From: Nocardioides sp. AX2bis
Lineage (GTDB): Bacteria; Actinomycetota; Actinomycetes; Propionibacteriales; Nocardioidaceae
Length of the DNA: 64,000 nucleotides
Assembly: GCF_902506435.1 (NCBI RefSeq)
Contig: NZ_LR733215.1
Location: forward strand, 1,216,773 to 1,280,772
Reading direction: 5' to 3'
Position 1 is the stretch's first letter. Each line of letters begins with the position of its first letter. This document shows positions 52,298-61,465 of this stretch, in pieces. The translations under genes and the position numbers were made by a program. Under the pieces are notes generated by a model that saw only the letters and a program-made list of their open reading frames with translations, made no database searches and had not been told where the DNA came from.

Positions 52298-52570
52298 ATG
52301 GGTCTCTTCAAGGTCAGCAGAACCCCGCAGGCAAAAGCAGAACGGGACCTCAGGATCAAGGGCCGGATAAGCCATCGCAGCCTCCAGGAGCTCCAGGACC
52401 AGCTTCACGCCGTCGGAGACCTCGGCCTCGATCTGGACGAGGCGCTCCGCAGCCCGGCGCAACGCCAGAAGGTCGACATCACCACTCTGATCAAGGCGTT
52501 GGCCATCGCGACGGAAACTGCCGAGCTGGCGCTCGCGGAGGTCGTCGCACTCCGACAGGCTCTCGAGTGA
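52298..52570 (+). CDS. Small helical hypothetical protein, 90 aa
   Basis: Begins MGLFKVSRTPQAKAE and is mostly helical with a coiled-coil-like C-terminus (LIKALAIATETAELALAEVVALRQALE). GAAGGA lies 9 nt before the ATG. No family is recognised. Confidence 0.6.
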   Translation: MGLFKVSRTPQAKAERDLRIKGRISHRSLQELQDQLHAVGDLGLDLDEALRSPAQRQKVDITTLIKALAIATETAELALAEVVALRQALE

Positions 52571-52660
52571 CCTGACGGGCAGTGATCGAGGGGTCGGTTG
52601 ACCGTGACGTGACGCAGTTGCGGCGGGACTTCGTGGGGTACGCGTGAGTCCAGGAAGTCC

Positions 52661-53383
52661 CTACTCGGTCCCTCCGTCGAACAGGTCGGGCTGGTCGTCC
52701 GGTGGGCCATAGGCGAACCAGCCGTATCGAGACATGTATCGAGACATGTCCTCCCCGCGCTGCTTCGCTTCGCGAAACGACCGCTTGAGCTCTGCCCCGA
52801 ATCGCACAGGGGGCAGCTCTGCCCGGATCGACCACTCCAGGGAATCCTCGAAGAACACCAAGAAGACTTCCTCGTCAGACAGCTGGTTGAAGTCCTGCGG
52901 GTCATCGGAGTGGGGATCCGCAGGCTCGGCGATCCGTGCCCATTGCTCCTGAGTCACCAGGACCGTGAACTCCCCACCATCACCGCGAAGAACGTGGACG
53001 CTGCCGTCGTCGCTCTCGACCACCTGACCGTTCAGTGCCAGGCGCTCGAGCAGCCACTGCCACCGCGATGCGACTTCCTCAGGGCTCTTGGGCGGCGCAG
53101 GGCGGGCCGGCGCGGACATGACCTCACGTGCCGCGGAGGAGATCTGCTGAGCAAGCAGGTCGGCGTAGTCATTCACGAGCTCCCAGCCGCTGAGGTATCG
53201 CCATTCACTATCGATTGGCACGTAAGCAGACCCGCACACGGGTTCGTCCCCTATTTCGAACCGTGCCTCGGCGCGGAGCCAGCTGCGACTCCGATCGAGG
53301 CGAACCTCGATGACCTTGATGTCGTCGCCGACCAAGGGTGGAAGCAGAGCGGCCGCCGCGGCCAGAAACTCAGCGTCATCCAT
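52661..53383 (-). CDS. Hypothetical protein, 240 aa
   Basis: A soluble acidic protein beginning MDDAEFLAAAAALLPPLVGDDI, with FEIGDEPVCGSAYVPIDSEWRYL near 45-65 and FGAELKRSFREAKQRGEDMSR near the end. A tandem 12-bp duplication (52725-52748) encodes the repeated YMSR near residue 215. No domain is recognised. It is in the accessory region and has visibly lower GC than the core genes. Confidence 0.65.
   Translation of the reverse strand: MDDAEFLAAAAALLPPLVGDDIKVIEVRLDRSRSWLRAEARFEIGDEPVCGSAYVPIDSEWRYLSGWELVNDYADLLAQQISSAAREVMSAPARPAPPKSPEEVASRWQWLLERLALNGQVVESDDGSVHVLRGDGGEFTVLVTQEQWARIAEPADPHSDDPQDFNQLSDEEVFLVFFEDSLEWSIRAELPPVRFGAELKRSFREAKQRGEDMSRYMSRYGWFAYGPPDDQPDLFDGGTE
52725..52748. repeat. 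Tandem 12-bp duplication within a coding region
   Basis: TATCGAGACATG occurs twice in a row (52725-52736, 52737-52748). It is in frame and adds four residues. Confidence 0.9.
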
Positions 53384-53553
53384 GGTCCAAGCCTCTCAAG
53401 TCTCGTCAGGGGCCGGACCGATCGTGACTGCAGTATCGCTGTCGACCAGCATCCAGACCTCGGCGTCATGTGCGCTTGAGCTGCGCGCGCCGCTTGCCAT
53501 GGACGGGCGGCCTGGATGTCCGTGTCTGACGATGATCGCGTGCGGTCCATGCG

Positions 53554-53559
53554 TACGGT
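53554..53559 (+). promoter_or_regulatory. -10 element (TACGGT) for the gene at 53566
   Basis: Ends 6 nt before the GTG. Confidence 0.35.
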
Positions 53560-53565
53560 CGTCTG

Positions 53566-54183
53566 GTGAGTGCCCCTGACCCCGACCTTGTCGTCGTGGC
53601 TTCACCGTGGGCTCGCAGGACATGGGTCGCCGCATATGCGCTTCTTTTACTGGCGCTGGTCTGGGTGCTGCTGTCGTGGGCTGGGGTCCTGGTCGTGGTC
53701 GGATCGACCGTCGTGCCGGTCTGGGCGGCTGGACCCGTCCTGCTGTTCGCATGGGCCGTTGTACGGATAGGCCTGAGCGTGTTCCGGGTGCCGGGGCCGT
53801 CACCGGAATCGTGGTGGCGGTGGTTGCTTCCCACCGTCACGGCGTGTGCGTGGGTGCTGGTCCCACTGACCGCTGCGGCCAGCGGGTTCGGGGGGACGTC
53901 GTACGTGGTGGTCGAGCCCGCTGGGTCCGGTGGGTGCCGGGCGGTGGTGGCGGAGAGCAGCTTCTTTCTGACCGGGTGGGGGACGGTGCATGTCGCCGGT
54001 GGGTGGGGGCCGTTCGCCCCGCAGGTGGGTAGCTACCGCACGGACAACGGGTTGCAGCCGGTGTCGGCGGGGTCATACGGCGTCAGCTGGGATGACCGGT
54101 TCGGTGGGTTGTTGAACGTGGGTGGGACGTTGCCCGATGGCGACCCGGACGGTGGCTCCGGTCTGGTGGTCTTCGACTGCTGA
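53566..54183 (+). CDS. Hypothetical membrane protein, 205 aa
   Basis: Three hydrophobic helices (about 20-42, 45-70 and 88-106) are followed by an extracytoplasmic domain of about 95 residues rich in Gly, Ser and Val, with two Cys (GGCRAVVAESS and the final VVFDC). The layout suggests a membrane protein with a small exported domain held by a disulfide. No family is recognised. Confidence 0.65.
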   Translation: MSAPDPDLVVVASPWARRTWVAAYALLLLALVWVLLSWAGVLVVVGSTVVPVWAAGPVLLFAWAVVRIGLSVFRVPGPSPESWWRWLLPTVTACAWVLVPLTAAASGFGGTSYVVVEPAGSGGCRAVVAESSFFLTGWGTVHVAGGWGPFAPQVGSYRTDNGLQPVSAGSYGVSWDDRFGGLLNVGGTLPDGDPDGGSGLVVFDC

Positions 54184-54293
54184 GGTCTGCCGCCGGCAGA
54201 CGGGACACCCCCGCGGTCAAGCCTCCGCGCCTATCGCGGAGTGGTTGTGCAGACCCTTCTAGCGGCAATGGAGCGCGTCGTGAGGGTCGAGTC

Positions 54294-54587
54294 GTGATCA
54301 GTGGTCCTGAGATCGTCTGCACCTGTGGGTCGGTGAAGTCCATGGCCGACATGCGCGCGGCTCATCGTGACCTGACCTCCGCCGGAGTCATCGTTGTCGC
54401 CCCCAGCGAGGCGGACGAGTCGCCCACTCCCGAGCAAGAGGTCGTCCTGGACGCTCTACATCTGCGCAAGATCGACCTGGCCGATCGGGTTCTGGTCGTC
54501 AACCCCGGCGGGTACGTCGGTGAGCCGACGCGAAGGGAAATCGCCTACGCCGAGGCGGCCGGCAAGCCGATCAGTTTCACCGGATAG
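54294..54587 (+). CDS. DUF4406 / nucleoside 2-deoxyribosyltransferase-like small protein
   Basis: A 97-residue protein with the pattern of small deoxyribosyltransferase-like (DUF4406) proteins: opening CTCGSVKSMADMRAAHRDLTSAGVIVVAPSE, then HLRKIDLADRVLVVNPGGYVGEPTRREIAYAEAAGKPI (quoted in part: GGYVGEPTRREIAYAEAAG). These proteins may act on nucleosides or their derivatives; often found in mobile or accessory regions. GTG start; no clear ribosome-binding site. Confidence 0.65.
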   Translation: MISGPEIVCTCGSVKSMADMRAAHRDLTSAGVIVVAPSEADESPTPEQEVVLDALHLRKIDLADRVLVVNPGGYVGEPTRREIAYAEAAGKPISFTG

Positions 54588-54637
54588 GCGCAGGTCACCA
54601 ACGCGCGGATTGCGGCAGTTGAGTGCTCTTCGCGAAG

Positions 54638-54643
54638 TAGTGT
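54638..54643 (+). promoter_or_regulatory. -10 element (TAGTGT) for the gene at 54650
   Basis: Ends 6 nt before the GTG. Confidence 0.35.
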
Positions 54644-54649
54644 CCCCGC

Positions 54650-55234
54650 GTGCCAGAGACCTTGGCCCGGGCGTTCCCCTCGGACCTACGCGATTCGCTC
54701 GCAACTGTGCTTAGCGACCTTCCCCAGCCGGCCTACGCCCCGATGGGGTCCATTACGACGAGCAACTCACGCATGAGTCGCGGCATCAACCTCGCCGGCG
54801 AGTCAGTCGAGATTCCGTATCGCATCTATAACCCGGTTCCGCCGGCCGACCTTGCACCAAGAGGCTCTCAGGCCGCAGTGGCCATCGCCTGTCTCTACAC
54901 ACGCCATCACGACGGCTTCGTACGACAAAGAGCGCTCCAACGGGTACTAGCTTCCGACGAGACCTGGACGATCCCTTTCGTCGTGCAGCTGCTCGGCGAG
55001 TACGTCATTGAGATCTGTGAGGACATCCGCCGTTACGCCGAGACCGATCTCCCGAAGCGTCCCGAGATGATCCGAGAACTCCAGTCGTTCGCAGCGGACA
55101 ACCACGGCTTCATCGTGCTGACCCGGCAACGGGCTACGAGCTACTGGCAGTCCTACTACCGTCGACCTCACCTGTATCGGGACTCGTATCCCGGGCTGCT
55201 TGCTCTCGCGATGCTGGTCGACCGTCCAGCTTGA
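54650..55234 (+). CDS. Hypothetical protein, 194 aa
   Basis: A soluble protein beginning MPETLARAFPSDLRDSL. It holds SVEIPYRIYNPVPPADLAPR near 55-70 and an Arg-rich helical region RQRALQRVLASDETWTIPFVVQLLGEYVIEI. A YWQSYYRRPHLYRDSYPGL aromatic segment lies near the end. No domain is recognised. GC content is visibly lower than that of core genes, which suggests transfer. Confidence 0.6.
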   Translation: MPETLARAFPSDLRDSLATVLSDLPQPAYAPMGSITTSNSRMSRGINLAGESVEIPYRIYNPVPPADLAPRGSQAAVAIACLYTRHHDGFVRQRALQRVLASDETWTIPFVVQLLGEYVIEICEDIRRYAETDLPKRPEMIRELQSFAADNHGFIVLTRQRATSYWQSYYRRPHLYRDSYPGLLALAMLVDRPA

Positions 55235-55394
55235 GCGGGCGCTCATCGACGAGTTCTGATGAGGTGCGCCGACAGGCGGTGGAATGACACAAGTTGGCGA
55301 GCGCGTTGGTTGCGGCTGAAGAAGTGCCTCCTCGGCCCAAGTTGCACGGCATGTGTGAGCGCATCGCCGATTGTCGACACCGACTACTGCCTGT

Positions 55395-55400
55395 TAGAAC
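55395..55400 (+). promoter_or_regulatory. -10 element (TAGAAC) for the GNAT gene
   Basis: Ends 6 nt before the GTG at 55407. Confidence 0.35.
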
Positions 55401-55406
55401 GTCGAC

Positions 55407-55931
55407 GTGGTGAGAGTGAGCGTGGGTGAATTTGGCACGCGGGAAGACGGCCTCGAACTCTGGCCGGTGTACGACTCGGTGTTCGCGGACTATCCCGACA
55501 TCGACTCCTGGCTTGCCGCTGTCTGGGATAAGCACCGGGTTCGAAGCGGCTTCCGCCTTGCCCGCTCTTACTCCGACGATGTGCTCACCGGGTTTGCTTA
55601 CGGCTACACGGGCACGAACGGACAATGGTGGACCGACAACGTCCGCGATGTGATGGAGCCTGACGTGGCAGCGCGGTGGCTGGGCGGGCACTTCGAGTTG
55701 GTCAGCATCGGCGTCACGCAAGGTGTTCGGGGTCAGGGCGTTGGTCGGAGGCTGATGCGCACGCTGTGCAGTGGACTCCCACATGAGCGGCAGCTCTTGA
55801 TGACAACGGCTGACCCAGCCGACCCGGCGAGACGTCTCTACGAGTCGGAGGGTTGGCGCGTCCTCAGCGCAGGAGTTAGCGATGCCACGGTCACGATGGG
55901 TCGATTCGGCCACGCAACTGACGAGGAGTGA
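55407..55931 (+). CDS. GNAT family N-acetyltransferase
   Basis: A 174-residue protein. The acetyl-CoA binding motif is HFELVSIGVTQGVRGQGVGRRLMRTL (about 97-122; core RGQGVGRRLM), followed by LLMTTADPADPARRLYESEGWRVL with the conserved small-molecule GNAT ending. The acceptor is unknown. It is the last gene of the accessory stretch, before the fdhD-pepN core. Confidence 0.8.
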   Translation: MVRVSVGEFGTREDGLELWPVYDSVFADYPDIDSWLAAVWDKHRVRSGFRLARSYSDDVLTGFAYGYTGTNGQWWTDNVRDVMEPDVAARWLGGHFELVSIGVTQGVRGQGVGRRLMRTLCSGLPHERQLLMTTADPADPARRLYESEGWRVLSAGVSDATVTMGRFGHATDEE

Positions 55932-56023
55932 CCGAGCGGCGCCGCGCCGTAAGCGCCGACCATTGGCATGAGCGGACGCTTGAGGTGCCCTGTTCGCGGC
56001 GGACTGACCCGCCCCGGCGACCC

Positions 56024-56896
56024 TCAGACGTACCGCACCGTCCGCCGCTCCCGCGTGAACCCCCACAGCCCCAGCCCGGCCTTCTTCGCCAGGTCCACCG
56101 ACAGGCTCGTCGGTGCGCCTACCGCGGCCAGCGACCCCATCCCCGCAGCCACCGCCTTCTGCACCAGCTCGAAGCCGGCGCGTCCGCTGACGACCAGGCA
56201 CGCTTCGGCCACCGGGTCCCCGGCCAGGAGCCGCGCGCCGGTGACCTTGTCGACGGCGTTGTGGCGGCCGATGTCCTCGCGCACGACCAGCAGCTCGCCG
56301 GCCGCGGTAGCCAGGCCGGCCGCGTGGACGCCGCCGGTGCGGTCGAAGACCTGCTGGCGCTCGCGCAACCGGTCAGGCAGGCCGCGGACCACCGACGGCG
56401 ACGGCAGCTCACCGGTCCAGGCGGAGCCGTGGGCGACCGACAACGCCGCGTCCAGGCTGTCCGCGCCGCAGACGCCGCAGGCCGACGAGCCGGCCGAGAC
56501 GGCGGTGCTGCGGGGGCCGGGCTCGTGCGGCGGGGGAGTGCGCAGGCTCAGCGTGACCACGTTGAACTCCTGCTCGGGGTCCAGGCTCTCGTCGGTGCAG
56601 TAGGCCACCCGCGCCACGTCGTCCAGCGTCGCGACCAGGCCCTCGTGGCGCGCCCAGCCGGCGGCCAGCTCGAAGTCGTGGCCGGGGGTCCGCATCGTCA
56701 CCCAGACCCGGTGCGCCTCGCGGCCGGGCCACTCGAGGCGTACCTCCAGCGGCTCCTCGGTCGCGAGCCGGTCCTCGTGCCGCTTCTCGCGGGTGCCGTC
56801 GGGGGCGTCGTCGTCCGCGAGCTGCTCCACGACCCGCGTCCGCACGGTCGGCCCGGGACGCCGCGCGCGCGAGCCACCGGCCACGCCCGCGCTCAT
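56024..56896 (-). CDS. fdhD: FdhD, formate dehydrogenase accessory sulfurtransferase
   Basis: A 290-residue protein. The sulfur-carrying Cys pair is SSACGVCGADSLD (about 148), with RTGGVHAAGLA and REDIGRHNAVDKV further on, all diagnostic for FdhD. It passes sulfur from IscS to the Mo-bis-MGD cofactor of formate dehydrogenase, so its substrate is FdhF, encoded 8.4 kb away. The start overlaps the pepN stop by four bases. Confidence 0.95.
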   Translation of the reverse strand: MSAGVAGGSRARRPGPTVRTRVVEQLADDDAPDGTREKRHEDRLATEEPLEVRLEWPGREAHRVWVTMRTPGHDFELAAGWARHEGLVATLDDVARVAYCTDESLDPEQEFNVVTLSLRTPPPHEPGPRSTAVSAGSSACGVCGADSLDAALSVAHGSAWTGELPSPSVVRGLPDRLRERQQVFDRTGGVHAAGLATAAGELLVVREDIGRHNAVDKVTGARLLAGDPVAEACLVVSGRAGFELVQKAVAAGMGSLAAVGAPTSLSVDLAKKAGLGLWGFTRERRTVRYV

Positions 56897-59430
56897 GCCG
56901 TCACCTCGACACCGAAGGCGCGGACCACGGCCCGCTGCCGGTCCAGGTCGTCCAGGCTGTCGACCACCCGCCGGCGTACGGGCGGGGGCACGTCGGGGTG
57001 CTCGAGCAGACCGCGCAGCAGCTCGGCGCTCCTGTCATCGAGGTGGGTGCGCGGGAAGAAGGACTCCGCCGACAGCGCCAGCACCCACCCGCTGCGCACC
57101 GATGCCGTGCCGGGCAGGTCGGCGACGTAGCGCTCGACGTACGGCGCCGTCAGCGCCCGCTGGCCCGGCCGCCACAGCCCGTGCCCCGCGGCCTCGACCT
57201 CGTGGTTGGGCACGTCCGCCTCGGCGGTGAAGCGCTGCCAGGCCCATGCCTTCGCCTCCGCGTCCGGCAGGGACGCCACGGCGCTGGTGTGCGCGATCGT
57301 CGCGGTCGTCGTCGGTCCGTCCGCCAGCGCCCGGTCGAGCTCGTCGCGATCGCTCGCCCCGATCTCCGCCAGGCGGCCGAGCAGCCGCCAGCGCAGGTCG
57401 GTGTCGAGGTCGACGCCCGCCGGCAGCTCGCCGGGGGAGAGCCAGCGCCGCAGCAGGTCGGGGTCCTCGGCCGTGCGTACGGCCCCGCGCACCACCCGCA
57501 GCCGGTCGTCGCCCTCCGCGGTGTCGAGCGCGCCCAGGACCGCGTCGTGCACGCGGCGCGTCGAGCCGACCGGTGCGAGCGGCAGCAGCGTGCCGGTGGT
57601 CCAGGCGTCGCCGCGCGTGCCGGTGTCGCCGAGGTCGGCCAGGTAGGGCGCGGCCACGACCAGCTCGACCACGTCGGCCGGGTCGAGCAGTGCGGCGTGG
57701 AAGCCGCTGCGCACGTTGTTCCACGCCGCGGTGGTCAGCATCGGGTCGCTGGTGCGGGGGAGCACCTCGCGCAGCGCGGCCACGGTCGCGGCGTCGGCGC
57801 AGCTGGCGGCCCAGGTGTCCTCCGCCGCGTCGAGGACGACGGCCGCACCCGGCGGCACCTCCGGCAGCGAGGTCAGGTCGGCGGTCACCTCCACGGTCGA
57901 GGTGGTCCACCCGTGCTCCTCGGCGACCGCCACGACCACGGTGTGCTCGCGCACGGCCTCGTCGCCGGGGTCACCGCTCTCCTGCGGCCCGAGGCGTCGT
58001 ACCGAAGCCCCACCAGCCTCGCCAGCGGCACCGCCGGTGGCCCGCTCGACCCGCAGCGTGTCCAGCCCCGCGGTGCGCAGCCAGCTGCCGGTGAAGCCGG
58101 ACAGGTCACCCGCCCCCGCGCGCTCCCACGACGCGACGAGGTCGGCCATCGTGGCGTTGCCGAACCGGTGCCGGGTCAGGTGGTCGACGACCCCGCCGAG
58201 GAACGCCTCGTCACCGATCCGCGAGGCCAGCTGCTTGAGCACCGTGGAGCCCTTGGCGTAGGAGATCCCGTCGAAGTTCTGCAGCGCGGCGACCGCGTCG
58301 GTCGCGCCGTTGCCGGCGACCGGGTGCGTGCTCGGCCGCTGGTCGGCGTGCAGCCCCCACTGGCGGCGGGCCTGCGAGCGCTGCGCCCACGCGTCGTCGT
58401 AGACGGTGGCGTCGGCGATCACCCGCCACCCGAGGTACTCCGCGAAGGACTCGTTCAGCCACAGGTCGTCCCACCAGCGTGGCGTCACCAGGTTGCCGAA
58501 CCACTGGTGCGCCATCTCGTGGGCCACCGTCGAGGCGCGGTTCACCCGCGCCGCGCGCGTGACGCGGTCGGGGAAGAGCATCTGGTCGCGGAAGGTCACG
58601 CAGCCGGGGTTCTCCATCGCGCCGGCGTTGAAGTCCGGCACGAACGCCTGGTGGTAGTCGCCGAACGCGTACCGGATCCCGAACAGCCGGTGCAGCTCGT
58701 CGAAGGACTGCCGGGTCAGCGTGAACAGCTCCTCGGCCTCCGCCTCGAGCGCGCCGGCGAGGCTCGCGCGCGCCGACAGGCCCAGCGCGATGCCGTCGTG
58801 CTCGTCGCTCAGCAGGTGGTACGGCCCCGCGACCAGCGTGACGAAGTACGTCGACAGCGGCTGCGTCTCGGCCAGCTCCCACAGCGCGACGTCGCCGTCG
58901 TCCCCGGTCCGGGTGGCGCGACCGTTGCCGACCACCGCCCAGTCCCGCGGCGCCCGCACCCGCAGCCGGTACGGCGCCTTCAGGTCGGGCTGGTCGAAGC
59001 AGGCCAGGACCGTGGGGGCGGCGTCCATGAACGACATGCCGTAGAGGTAGGTGCGCCCGTCCGCGGGGTCGAGGCTGCGGTGCAGGCCCTCGCCGTCGTT
59101 GCGGTAGGGCATCCGCGCCTCGACCACGACCTCGTGCACCCCGGCGGAGGTCTCCAGCGGCAGCCGACCCTCGCGCAGCGACGCCGGGTCCAGCGCAGTC
59201 CCGTCCAGCGTGGCGGAGAGCAGGGCGGTCGGCTTGACGTCGAGGAAGGTCGACCCGCCGGCGCTCTCGAACCGGACGGTGGTGCGCGACCCGAAGGTCG
59301 TCGTCCCCGCGTCGTCCGCGCCGTGGAGGTCCAGGTCGACGTCGTAGGAGCGCACCGTCAGCAGCGCAGCACGCTGCTCGGCCTCGGTGCGCAGCAGGCT
59401 GCGGGACGTCGTGGTGCCGGAGGAGCTCAT
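56893..59430 (-). CDS. pepN: Aminopeptidase N (M1 family)
   Basis: An 845-residue M1 metallopeptidase. The substrate exopeptidase loop is FNAGAMENPGCVTF, the zinc site VAHEMAHQWFGNLV with the third ligand in WLNESFAEYLG, and a catalytic Tyr lies in the following domain (YAKGSTVLKQ). The C-terminal ERAP1-like domain (about 520-845) is complete. It removes N-terminal residues from peptides in the cytoplasm. ATG 59430 has TAGGCT 8 nt upstream. Confidence 0.95.
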   Translation of the reverse strand: MSSSGTTTSRSLLRTEAEQRAALLTVRSYDVDLDLHGADDAGTTTFGSRTTVRFESAGGSTFLDVKPTALLSATLDGTALDPASLREGRLPLETSAGVHEVVVEARMPYRNDGEGLHRSLDPADGRTYLYGMSFMDAAPTVLACFDQPDLKAPYRLRVRAPRDWAVVGNGRATRTGDDGDVALWELAETQPLSTYFVTLVAGPYHLLSDEHDGIALGLSARASLAGALEAEAEELFTLTRQSFDELHRLFGIRYAFGDYHQAFVPDFNAGAMENPGCVTFRDQMLFPDRVTRAARVNRASTVAHEMAHQWFGNLVTPRWWDDLWLNESFAEYLGWRVIADATVYDDAWAQRSQARRQWGLHADQRPSTHPVAGNGATDAVAALQNFDGISYAKGSTVLKQLASRIGDEAFLGGVVDHLTRHRFGNATMADLVASWERAGAGDLSGFTGSWLRTAGLDTLRVERATGGAAGEAGGASVRRLGPQESGDPGDEAVREHTVVVAVAEEHGWTTSTVEVTADLTSLPEVPPGAAVVLDAAEDTWAASCADAATVAALREVLPRTSDPMLTTAAWNNVRSGFHAALLDPADVVELVVAAPYLADLGDTGTRGDAWTTGTLLPLAPVGSTRRVHDAVLGALDTAEGDDRLRVVRGAVRTAEDPDLLRRWLSPGELPAGVDLDTDLRWRLLGRLAEIGASDRDELDRALADGPTTTATIAHTSAVASLPDAEAKAWAWQRFTAEADVPNHEVEAAGHGLWRPGQRALTAPYVERYVADLPGTASVRSGWVLALSAESFFPRTHLDDRSAELLRGLLEHPDVPPPVRRRVVDSLDDLDRQRAVVRAFGVEVTA

Positions 59431-59438
59431 AGCCACCG

Positions 59439-59444
59439 AGCCTA
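59439..59444 (-). promoter_or_regulatory. -10 element (TAGGCT) for pepN
   Basis: On the minus strand, 8 nt before the ATG at 59430; favours this start over GTG 59436. Confidence 0.35.
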
Positions 59445-59602
59445 GGAGACGGCTCGATGCGACCCGTCGGCGCGCGGCGGCAAAGAACTGGACCAGACCA
59501 GGACGCGCCGCTGACCGTCCGCGGCAACCGACGCGTGGTGGGGTGCGTCACAGCAGGCAGCGCGTCCTCCGCGCCCGCACCGTTCTCGGAAGGAGAACCC
59601 CC

Positions 59603-61375
59603 ATGTCCACTCCTCTGTCCCGCTCCCGCGCACGTCGCAGGGCAGCGGTCGCCACCACCTCGCTGGCCGTCGTCGCCTCCTCTACGCTGCTGGCCCTGAG
59701 CGGCGGGCAGGGCTCCTGGGCCGCGCCGGCCGAGGACTGCACCGAGGCCTTCCCGGTGGCCGAGGTCGCCCAGGGCGACGCCGTCACCGGCCTGACCGTC
59801 AGTGACGGGACCGAGCCCGAGGGCTTCCAGGGCGAGGTCATCGGCGTCCTCGAGGACGGGATCGCCCCGGGCCTCGACATGGTGCTGGCCCGGCTCTCCT
59901 CGCCCGAGATCGACCGGGTGGGTGGCATCTGGCAGGGCATGTCCGGCTCCCCGGTCTACGCCGCCGACGGCCGCCTGATCGGCGCGGTCGCCTACGGCCT
60001 GTCGTACGGCTCCTCGCCCGTCGCGGGCATCACCCCGTTCGAGGAGATGGACGACTACCTCGGTGACGCCGCGGCCCCCGCGCGCGTCGGCGTCGACGGG
60101 CGCACGGCCCGGGCCGTCGCCGCGGGCTCCGACGTCAGCGCCACCCAGGCCGAGGAGGGCCTGAGCCGGCTGCCGATGCCGGTCAGCGTGAGCGGGCTGT
60201 CCGCGCAGCGGCTGACGCAGGTCCAGGCCAAGGCCGACAAGCACGCGTACCTCGGTGACGGCGCCGTCGTCAGCGGCGCGCGGGTCGCCCGCGGGGGCGC
60301 CGGTGCGGTGGCCGCCGACGGCGACGACCTGGTGGCCGGCGGGAACCTGGCCGCGGCCGTCTACTACGGCGACATCGACGCCGTGGGCGTCGGGACCGTG
60401 ACCTCGGTCTGCGGCGACCGGGTGGTCGGCTTCGGCCACCCCTTCTCCTTCACCGGCGACACCACGCTGAGCCTGCACCCCGCCGAGGCGCTCTACATCC
60501 AGGAGGAGTCGCTCGGGGCGCCGTTCAAGGTCGCCAACGCGGGCGCCCCCGTGGGCACCGTGACCGACGACCGGCTGGCCGGGATCACCTCCACCTTCGG
60601 CCCCCTGCCCGACTCGGCCACGATCACCTCGACCGTGTCCTACGACGGCCGCAGCCGCACCGGCAGCACCGAGGTCAACCTCGACGAGGCCACCGCGGAG
60701 ACGACGCTGTACGGCGTCCTGGCCAACCACGACCGGGTGCTCGACGGCATCACCGGCGGCACCGAGCTGCAGACCGTCGAGATCACCGGCACCAACGGGG
60801 CGGGGCAGCCCTTCTCGGTCTCCTACGCCGACCGCTACACCGAGCAGCGCGACATCGCTTTCGGCACGGTCTTCGACGTCGCCAACGCCGTCTACTCGCT
60901 GAGCCGGATCGGCGGCGTCGACCTCGACACCGTCACCGTCGGCTCCGAGATCGTCGAGGACACCTCGGTCTCGCGGGTCACCGAGGTCGAGCGCCTCGTC
61001 TCCGGCACGTGGACCAACCTCGGTCGGCGCAACCGGGCCGTCGCCGGCGACACCGTGAAGCTGCGGGCGACCGTCACCTCCTCCGACGGGTCCTCGCGCA
61101 CCGAGCGCTTCAACCTGGACGTGCCGCGCAGCGCCGCGGGCGACTACGGCTACATCGCCGTCGGCGGCGGCAGCCGGAACTACTACGGCCGCTCCGGCGG
61201 CACGCTGGACAAGGTGCTGGCCGGGCTGGAGGACCGGGTCCGCAACGACCAGGTGTCGGCCAGCATCGGCACCTACCAGCGCCGCTCGAAGATCATCGCG
61301 GAGGAGGTCGGCGAGCCCGGCGACGAGGTCGTCCGCGGTGGTCAGGCCTCGAACCTCCGGATCGTCCGCAGGTAG
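59603..61375 (+). CDS. Secreted SpoIVB-type (S55) serine peptidase
   Basis: A 590-residue exported protein. The signal peptide (1-40) ends GSWAAPAEDC. The S55 domain (about 45-330) has VGGIWQGMSGSPVYAADGRLIGAVAYGLSYG with the nucleophile in GMSGSP (112-117) and GDRVVGFGHPFSFTGD. The C-terminal half (about 340-590) is a beta-rich region of unknown type. SpoIVB cleaves a regulatory protease in Bacillus sporulation; non-sporulating actinobacteria have homologues with unknown targets. AGGAGAA is 6 nt before the ATG. Confidence 0.88.
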   Translation: MSTPLSRSRARRRAAVATTSLAVVASSTLLALSGGQGSWAAPAEDCTEAFPVAEVAQGDAVTGLTVSDGTEPEGFQGEVIGVLEDGIAPGLDMVLARLSSPEIDRVGGIWQGMSGSPVYAADGRLIGAVAYGLSYGSSPVAGITPFEEMDDYLGDAAAPARVGVDGRTARAVAAGSDVSATQAEEGLSRLPMPVSVSGLSAQRLTQVQAKADKHAYLGDGAVVSGARVARGGAGAVAADGDDLVAGGNLAAAVYYGDIDAVGVGTVTSVCGDRVVGFGHPFSFTGDTTLSLHPAEALYIQEESLGAPFKVANAGAPVGTVTDDRLAGITSTFGPLPDSATITSTVSYDGRSRTGSTEVNLDEATAETTLYGVLANHDRVLDGITGGTELQTVEITGTNGAGQPFSVSYADRYTEQRDIAFGTVFDVANAVYSLSRIGGVDLDTVTVGSEIVEDTSVSRVTEVERLVSGTWTNLGRRNRAVAGDTVKLRATVTSSDGSSRTERFNLDVPRSAAGDYGYIAVGGGSRNYYGRSGGTLDKVLAGLEDRVRNDQVSASIGTYQRRSKIIAEEVGEPGDEVVRGGQASNLRIVRR

Positions 61376-61395
61376 GACGCACGCCGGCAGGACGC

Positions 61396-61435
61396 ACGAC
61401 GGCGGCACCGGTCGGGGGACCGGTGCCGCCGTCGT
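61396..61435. terminator. Bidirectional hairpin terminator
   Basis: A perfect 17-bp inverted repeat (61396-61412 with 61419-61435) with a 6-nt loop, between the convergent S55 peptidase and oxidoreductase genes. Confidence 0.9.
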
Positions 61436-61465
61436 GGCGTTGCGGGGTGGTTCAGCCGGTGTGCG

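Noticed and set aside
47310..55931. Prophage or IS-mediated island
   Set aside because: No transposase, integrase, terminal inverted repeats, tRNA target or phage structural gene is visible in or next to the stretch.
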